From an uncultured Clostridia bacterium (GTDB lineage: Bacteria > Bacillota > Clostridia > Lachnospirales > Lachnospiraceae): a stretch of DNA of 10,693 nucleotides. The stretch spans positions 1 to 10,693 of the forward strand of contig CAMHMG010000101.1 in assembly GCA_946186175.1 (NCBI GenBank). Direction: 5' to 3'. Under the pieces are notes generated by a model that ran no database searches, had not been told where the DNA came from, and was given only the letters and a program-made list of their open reading frames with translations. Positions within the stretch are counted from its first letter, which is position 1; each line of letters opens with the position of its first letter. The position numbers were made by a program, and so were the translations under genes. Below are positions 7,257 through 10,693 of this stretch, piece after piece.

Positions 7257-7280
7257 GCATCTTGCAGTAAAGCAAGGTGC
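7257..7280. other. Stem-loop in the trmB-small protein gap
   Basis: GCATCTTGC (7257-7265) pairs with GCAAGGTGC (7272-7280) around a 6-base loop. One pair is G-T when read on the plus strand and A-C on the minus strand. No T-run follows. The rest of the gap (7214-7342) has a short GTTAT/ATAAC inverted repeat at 7291-7303 and no clear terminator or promoter. Confidence 0.4.
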
Positions 7281-7342
7281 TACCCGAACAGTTATATAAT
7301 AACAGTATATTCAAGAAGGTGCATTAATGTGTTAATTTCCTG

Positions 7343-7993
7343 TTAGTCATTCGTTTTTTGCATAATATCCATCCTGCATATAGGATTACCCTTCTCAACA
7401 AACTTAGTCTCATACTCCGTCATTATATTACCCTCTACATACTCGGAATTATGCAGATCAAAGGTGTGGTTAAGAAGCTTCCAGTTATCCGCCTCATCTA
7501 CCTGCTCAAGCGAGAAATCAAACAGATCACGGTTATCAGTCTTGAATATAACATGTCCATCTTTTTTGAGAATCTTTTCGTATCTTTCCAGAAACTGCAC
7601 TGAGGTAAGTCTTCTCTTAGCGTGTCTGTCCTTAGGCCATGGATCTGAAAAGTTAAGGTATATTCCTGAAACTTCATCCTTATCAAACACATCGGCAATA
7701 TATTCCGCTTCCATTCTTATGAAGTAAAGGTTAGGAAGCTGTTCCTCGTCCTGCTTCTCAAGTGCACGAACAAGTACAGAAGAATACTTCTCGATTCCCA
7801 CATAGTTCTTATCAGGATTTCTTTTTGCCAGCTCCATGATGAACTGTCCTTTTCCCATTCCTATCTCAATATATATTGGGTTATCATTTCCGAATATCTC
7901 GTTCCATTTACCTTTTTTACTTGTCTCATCCTTTATCGTATATGGACTCTCCGCTATCACATCGCGTGAGCCCGGTACATTTCTAAGTCTCAT
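7343..7993 (-). CDS. trmB: tRNA (guanine-N7-)-methyltransferase
   Basis: TrmB methylates G46 in the variable loop of tRNAs using S-adenosylmethionine, in the cytosol. The 216-residue length is typical. It opens with MRLRNVPGSRD, as TrmB proteins often do. The AdoMet-binding motif EIGMGKGQF is at 43-51, followed by the GIEK segment at 66-69 whose acidic residue would contact the ribose. The family signature FSDPWPKDRHAKRRL is at 115-129, and the TEYE tRNA-binding motif at 192-195. All expected residues are present. The ribosome site is GAGAGGAT, about 6 bases before the ATG. It has its own promoter candidate at 8089-8117 and an untranslated leader containing a long perfect RNA hairpin. Confidence 0.96.
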   Translation of the reverse strand: MRLRNVPGSRDVIAESPYTIKDETSKKGKWNEIFGNDNPIYIEIGMGKGQFIMELAKRNPDKNYVGIEKYSSVLVRALEKQDEEQLPNLYFIRMEAEYIADVFDKDEVSGIYLNFSDPWPKDRHAKRRLTSVQFLERYEKILKKDGHVIFKTDNRDLFDFSLEQVDEADNWKLLNHTFDLHNSEYVEGNIMTEYETKFVEKGNPICRMDIMQKTND

Positions 7994-8010
7994 TATTTAT
8001 CCTCTCTCTC

Positions 8011-8085
8011 TTTCACATACAATAGGCAATTGCAAAACTCTAAGAAGAAAATATAGAGTTTCACAATTACCTATTTCACATACAA
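8011..8085 (-). repeat. 51-bp palindromic element flanked by 12-bp direct repeats in the trmB leader
   Basis: Arms at 8023-8042 and 8054-8073 surround an 11-base loop. Read as minus-strand RNA (the trmB sense), all 20 positions pair, 17 as Watson-Crick and 3 as G-U; read as plus-strand RNA those three become A-C mismatches. The element is bracketed exactly by TTTCACATACAA at 8011-8022 and again at 8074-8085. That resembles a target-site duplication around a small palindromic mobile repeat, though 12 bp is long for one. It sits between the trmB promoter and its ribosome site, so the hairpin is part of the mRNA leader. Confidence 0.75.
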
Positions 8086-8088
8086 AAT

Positions 8089-8117
8089 AATATACCACAC
8101 AAACACAATACTTACAA
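8089..8117 (-). promoter_or_regulatory. trmB promoter candidate (extended -10)
   Basis: On the minus strand TTGTAA (8112-8117), a 17-base spacer and TATATT (8089-8094) preceded by TGG form a good sigma-A promoter with an extended -10. Transcription would start near 8082, giving a leader of about 90 bases with the palindromic element. The -35 lies only 6 bases beyond the esterase terminator stem. Confidence 0.6.
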
Positions 8118-8123
8118 ATAGAA

Positions 8124-8168
8124 ACACCACCTGACCAAAGTGTTATAGATCACTTGGTCAGATGGTGT
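8124..8168 (-). terminator. Esterase terminator
   Basis: ACACC...GTG (8124-8142) pairs with CAC...GGTGT (8151-8168): an 18-bp stem with one bulged base and an 8-base loop. One position is a G-U pair in minus-strand RNA but a C-A mismatch on the plus strand, so it folds better in the esterase sense. A moderately U-rich tail (TTTCTATTTG) follows. A weaker hairpin (8181-8186 with 8193-8198) lies directly after the esterase stop. Confidence 0.8.
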
Positions 8169-8198
8169 AATTCTTTTTCTCAGATTCATTTAAATCTG

Positions 8199-8963
8199 TT
8201 ATAATGGCAGCCAATCCAGCACCTTTTTAATCTGGCTGTCCCAAAAATCCCAATCGTGTCCACCGGTTTCTTCATCCCACGTCACATCAATTCCCTTTGC
8301 CTGTAAGAAATCTCTGAATTCTTCATTTGCACTCATCAGATCATCCTGTGTGCCACAAGCCATGTACAATTGAGGGATCACTCTCTTTTGATTAAGCATT
8401 TCCTCAACTGCGATCCTGGGATTTAACTTTGTCTTAGATGCAGCTTCCAGATCATCAAACAATCCCAGATTGGCCTCCTGTGATAGATCATCAAATATAT
8501 GCAATGCCGATGATAGTCCCGCAACATAACTAAATGTCTCCGAGAATACAATGCCATTACGTAATGCCCCATATCCTCCCATAGAAAGGCCAGCTAAGAA
8601 CGTATCCTCTCGTCTGTCTGATAACGGAAACATTCGCCTTGTAATATCGACAAGTTCCTCTCCGATGAAGCTTTCGTAATCATTCCACGGAGTTCTGGAT
8701 TTGAAATAAAAAGCATTATCTCCTGATGGCATTACCACCGCTAGATTTTTCTCCTCAGCCCACGTCTGAATCCTTGTCCTGCTCACCCAATCAGTATAGT
8801 TTCCCAAAAGTCCGTGTAATAGATAAAGGGTTTTAAACTTGTATCCTTGTGGCATTAAATATTTGTCAGCATCCGCATCAAACCGGTCTATCGGTAAGAT
8901 CACATTGATCGGAACATTACGAAACAATGCCTTAGAAAGATAATTCACCTGAATCAGCGCCAT
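8199..8963 (-). CDS. Alpha/beta-hydrolase esterase (EstA / S-formylglutathione hydrolase-like)
   Basis: The start at 8963 gives 254 residues and has AAGGAGAGG at good spacing. A longer in-frame ATG at 9008 lies inside a repeat arm and lacks a ribosome site. The fold is that of the putative esterase family (PF00756): the oxyanion segment LYLLHGLLGNYTDW at 47-60, YESFIGEEL at 96-104, the nucleophile S127 in GLSMGG, the likely acid D207 in CGTQD, and H236 in GGHDWDFW. Relatives hydrolyse short-chain esters, including tributyrin, acetylated sugars and S-formylglutathione; the substrate here cannot be told. There is no signal peptide, so it acts in the cytosol, perhaps de-esterifying imported plant oligosaccharides (inference). 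A terminator follows it. Confidence 0.9.
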   Translation of the reverse strand: MALIQVNYLSKALFRNVPINVILPIDRFDADADKYLMPQGYKFKTLYLLHGLLGNYTDWVSRTRIQTWAEEKNLAVVMPSGDNAFYFKSRTPWNDYESFIGEELVDITRRMFPLSDRREDTFLAGLSMGGYGALRNGIVFSETFSYVAGLSSALHIFDDLSQEANLGLFDDLEAASKTKLNPRIAVEEMLNQKRVIPQLYMACGTQDDLMSANEEFRDFLQAKGIDVTWDEETGGHDWDFWDSQIKKVLDWLPL

Positions 8964-8972
8964 ACATATCCT

Positions 8973-8978
8973 CTCCTT
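8973..8978 (-). promoter_or_regulatory. Ribosome-binding site fixing the esterase start
   Basis: AAGGAG, continuing into AGG, lies 9 bases before the ATG at 8963 on the minus strand. It favours the 254-residue protein over an N-terminal extension of 15 residues. Confidence 0.75.
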
Positions 8979-9002
8979 ATCTGTTAAAATATTAATATAC
9001 GT

Positions 9003-9068
9003 TTGCAAAACTCTATTTTTTCTTTCTTGAGTTGTGCAGCTTTCATTGAGTTTTGTAATTACCTATAA
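9003..9068 (-). repeat. Diverged copy of the palindromic leader element upstream of the esterase
   Basis: TTGCAAAACTCTA (9003-9015) is identical to 8030-8042 of the trmB element. ATAGGTAATT followed by AAACTC on the minus strand (about 9048-9066) matches its other arm except at three positions. The arms can still pair over 11 positions (9003-9013 with 9048-9058), but the outer part of one arm is lost and the spacer has grown to about 34 bases. As at trmB, it lies in the leader just before a ribosome site. Confidence 0.6.
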
Positions 9069-9083
9069 GATATTAACCACTTA

Positions 9084-9092
9084 AGTATATCA
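9084..9092 (-). promoter_or_regulatory. Weak promoter candidate for the esterase
   Basis: TGATATACT on the minus strand is an extended -10 (TGnTATACT) in an AT-rich gap. No convincing -35 is present at 17 bases. Transcription from it would begin near 9077 and include the diverged palindromic element in the leader. No terminator is visible between the starch-binding gene and this site. Confidence 0.3.
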
Positions 9093-9112
9093 CATATTTT
9101 ATATAAGTATAT

Positions 9113-10693
9113 TTAATTTTGATAAGTGGCTGATGAAGGCGCTTTCTTTGACAATAGTTTTTTGTAATTCTTTATTGTCTTTTTATTTCCAGCCTTAAAT
9201 ACAATCTTTTCATGTGTCTTCGAGAAAGCTTTGTTTCCGACAGAGCTAATCTTTGTTCCTTTGAAAGTTACCTCTATCAACGATCTACATTGATAAAACG
9301 CCTGTTTTCCAATGGTTTTAACATTCTTTCCAATAATGACTTTCTTCATCAGATTTTTTTTGCATGCATTATTTCCGATGGAAGTTACCTTAAATTCCTG
9401 ATTCTGATAAGTGACCGTTTCAGGAACAGTAAGGGTCTTCCCGGTTTTTACCGCCTTTACGAGTTTAACCTCATAATTGCCATCTGAGGCTTTAACAATC
9501 TTATATTGGTTCTTTTTGAACTTGAAGGTCATGTCCTTTTTAAATGTCTTTGCTGTTTCCTCAGCAGCCTCAGTGCTATTTTCTGTGGCAGGCGCTTGTG
9601 GCTGTTCCGTAGTTTGATTTGTCGCCGGTACGTTTGCCGTGTCACCCTTATTCTCAGCACCGGTCTTATCTTCGGATGTTACGTCTGTTTTATCTTTGTT
9701 GTCTATATCGGTTTTGTCCTTGCCGTCTGCGTCGGTTTTGTCTCCGGCTGTTACATCTGTTTTGTCGTCGGTGCTTTCATCCGTTTTATCTCCGATTGTC
9801 TCACCTGTTTTGTCGTCGGTGCTATCGTCTGTTTTATCCCCACCATCTTCGCCTGTTTCAGGAGTCTCTTTATCTGTATTTACCAGATCTTCAACTTCTT
9901 TCTTTGTTTCATAAGCAACGCCATCTGTGCACCCATAGGTCACATCATTCTCTACAGTAATATCCGGTGCCTGAATACCCTGACCCTTATTATTAAAGAT
10001 CACATGCATAACAGATGTTGCCGTTCCCGGAATCTCGATCATCCACCAGCCGTCACCAATATAGTTAGCTTCCTGTCCCGGCCAGCTTCCAAGAGCCTCA
10101 CTGTCACCCCAGACATAGGTATAAACATCTTCCCAATTGTCTTTATTGTAGAAGTAAACCTTTACAAATTCCTTCTCAATATTCAAAGAATCATACAGGG
10201 TTTCCTTATCTGTAAATGCTTCATCTGTTTCTGCACTGGTAGTTGTATAGTAGGTTGCTTCCGCATCATTTGGATGCACATCTGAAAGCTGTGTACCACC
10301 ACCGTTAAAGATCAGATTAGCCTCTCCGGATTGCAATGCCTTGGTTGGCACATCCACAGAGTAAAGTCCCTCTCCAAGATCGGTCATTGAGGCACCGGGC
10401 CATCCACCCAGGCAGTTCTGATATGCATCGTTTTCAGACCATATATAGAGATTGACAGCTCCCCAGCCGTCCTCATCATAATAGTATACCTTAGAAACTT
10501 CCTCAACTTCAGGAGGATTCTCCAAAGCATATAATGCTTCTGCCTTGGAAGCGTATTTCTTACCGGTCTTGCCTACATAATAGCGGTTCTTGATATCATC
10601 CACCAAAAGATTACCGGTCTGGTCTTTGACGCCGTCTCCATCATCTCCAACAAAATTATTAAAGATAATATTAAGATTGGTACCAGGTGCTGC
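9113..10693 (-). CDS. Starch-binding secreted protein, C-terminal part (probable amylase), start beyond the window
   Basis: The frame is open to the window edge, giving 526 residues; the catalytic part, if any, is outside. Numbered from the edge, residues 1-29 are the end of one starch-binding module (GTNLNIIFNN). About 68-147 (VYYYDEDGW, GGWPGASM, LIFNGGG) and about 178-250 (VYFYNKDNW, GSWPGQEA, VIFNNKG) are two more, all CBM26-like with the expected aromatic residues. Residues 286-349 are eight octapeptides beginning DKT, followed by a P/T/E-rich stretch. About 385-526 is a lysine-rich BspA/LRR_5-like domain (VTSIGNNAC, IGKQAFYQC, VGNKAF). In Lachnospiraceae such modules usually accompany extracellular GH13 amylases. 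No LPXTG anchor is present; the C-terminal domain may hold it to the surface (inference). No clear terminator follows. Confidence 0.88.
   Translation of the reverse strand, partial: AAPGTNLNIIFNNFVGDDGDGVKDQTGNLLVDDIKNRYYVGKTGKKYASKAEALYALENPPEVEEVSKVYYYDEDGWGAVNLYIWSENDAYQNCLGGWPGASMTDLGEGLYSVDVPTKALQSGEANLIFNGGGTQLSDVHPNDAEATYYTTTSAETDEAFTDKETLYDSLNIEKEFVKVYFYNKDNWEDVYTYVWGDSEALGSWPGQEANYIGDGWWMIEIPGTATSVMHVIFNNKGQGIQAPDITVENDVTYGCTDGVAYETKKEVEDLVNTDKETPETGEDGGDKTDDSTDDKTGETIGDKTDESTDDKTDVTAGDKTDADGKDKTDIDNKDKTDVTSEDKTGAENKGDTANVPATNQTTEQPQAPATENSTEAAEETAKTFKKDMTFKFKKNQYKIVKASDGNYEVKLVKAVKTGKTLTVPETVTYQNQEFKVTSIGNNACKKNLMKKVIIGKNVKTIGKQAFYQCRSLIEVTFKGTKISSVGNKAFSKTHEKIVFKAGNKKTIKNYKKLLSKKAPSSATYQN
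9647..9838 (-). repeat. Eight 24-bp units encoding DKT octapeptides
   Basis: The coding strand holds eight uninterrupted 24-bp units, each encoding DKT plus five variable residues (DKTDDSTD, DKTGETIG, DKTDESTD, DKTDVTAG and so on). Units 1-2 and 3-4 are closely similar, which gives a 48-bp higher-order repeat and suggests recent duplication. The result is an acidic, disordered linker between the starch-binding modules and the C-terminal domain. Confidence 0.9.

Noticed and set aside
8964..9008. N-terminal extension of the esterase starting at 9008
   Set aside because: It starts inside the palindromic repeat, has no ribosome site, and would cover the strong ribosome site of the start at 8963; the added residues match nothing in the family.
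9647..9838. CRISPR-like array
   Set aside because: The repeats are contiguous 24-bp in-frame coding units without spacers.
9506..10285. Long plus-strand open frame of 259 codons opposite the starch-binding gene, and a 91-codon serine/leucine/valine repeat frame at 9639-9914
   Set aside because: Both are mirror images of the repeat-containing coding strand; they lack a ribosome site and show no domain, while the minus strand has clear CBM26-like modules.
10604..10606. TTG at 10606 as the start of the starch-binding protein
   Set aside because: The same frame continues without a stop to the window edge and encodes the end of another starch-binding module, so the true start is outside.

Overview
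The window looks like a chromosomal segment of a low-GC Firmicute, most probably a Lachnospiraceae member of the Butyrivibrio/Pseudobutyrivibrio/Roseburia type. The reasons are an AT-rich composition with strong AGGAGG-like ribosome sites, a secreted starch-binding protein with tandem CBM26-like modules and a BspA-type leucine-rich C-terminus, a YfhO-family membrane protein, and a HisA of the eukaryotic (yeast HIS6) type. The genus is inferred, not proven. Every convincing gene lies on the minus strand, so transcription runs from high to low coordinates.

Layout in transcription order: (1) 10693-9113, the C-terminal part of a large secreted starch-active protein whose start lies beyond the window edge. 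(2) 8963-8199, a cytosolic alpha/beta-hydrolase esterase with a strong stem-loop terminator behind it. (3) 7993-7343, trmB, the tRNA m7G46 methyltransferase, with its own extended -10 promoter. (4) 7195-7004, an unrecognised 63-residue cysteine-rich protein. (5) A 236-base gap with a good promoter and a possible 28-codon leader ORF. (6) 6767-5889, hisA of the eukaryotic type. (7) 5815-3116, yfhO-like; 3076-2183, galU; 2161-350, a hybrid sensor kinase. The gaps within this last set are 73, 39 and 21 bases, so it could be one transcript, closed by a bidirectional terminator at 307-341. (8) 1-306 holds no intact gene: it has a possible decayed plus-strand reading frame, direct repeats and hairpins.

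Functionally, galU makes UDP-glucose and the YfhO-like protein resembles GT-C type glycosyltransferases that decorate cell-surface polymers, so these two and the sensor kinase could form an envelope-glycosylation set (inference). The starch-binding protein and esterase suggest a plant- or starch-degrading gut or rumen life, but they are not shown to work together.

The points most worth a second look are these. A 51-bp palindromic element in the trmB leader is flanked by perfect 12-bp direct repeats, folds into a complete 20-bp helix in the trmB-sense RNA, and recurs in diverged form in the esterase leader. The HisA is of eukaryotic type and carries an acidic insertion. A small ORF ahead of hisA ends in the loop of a hairpin. 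A run of eight G forms the ribosome-site region of the sensor kinase. A 24-bp repeat encodes eight DKT octapeptides in the starch-binding protein.
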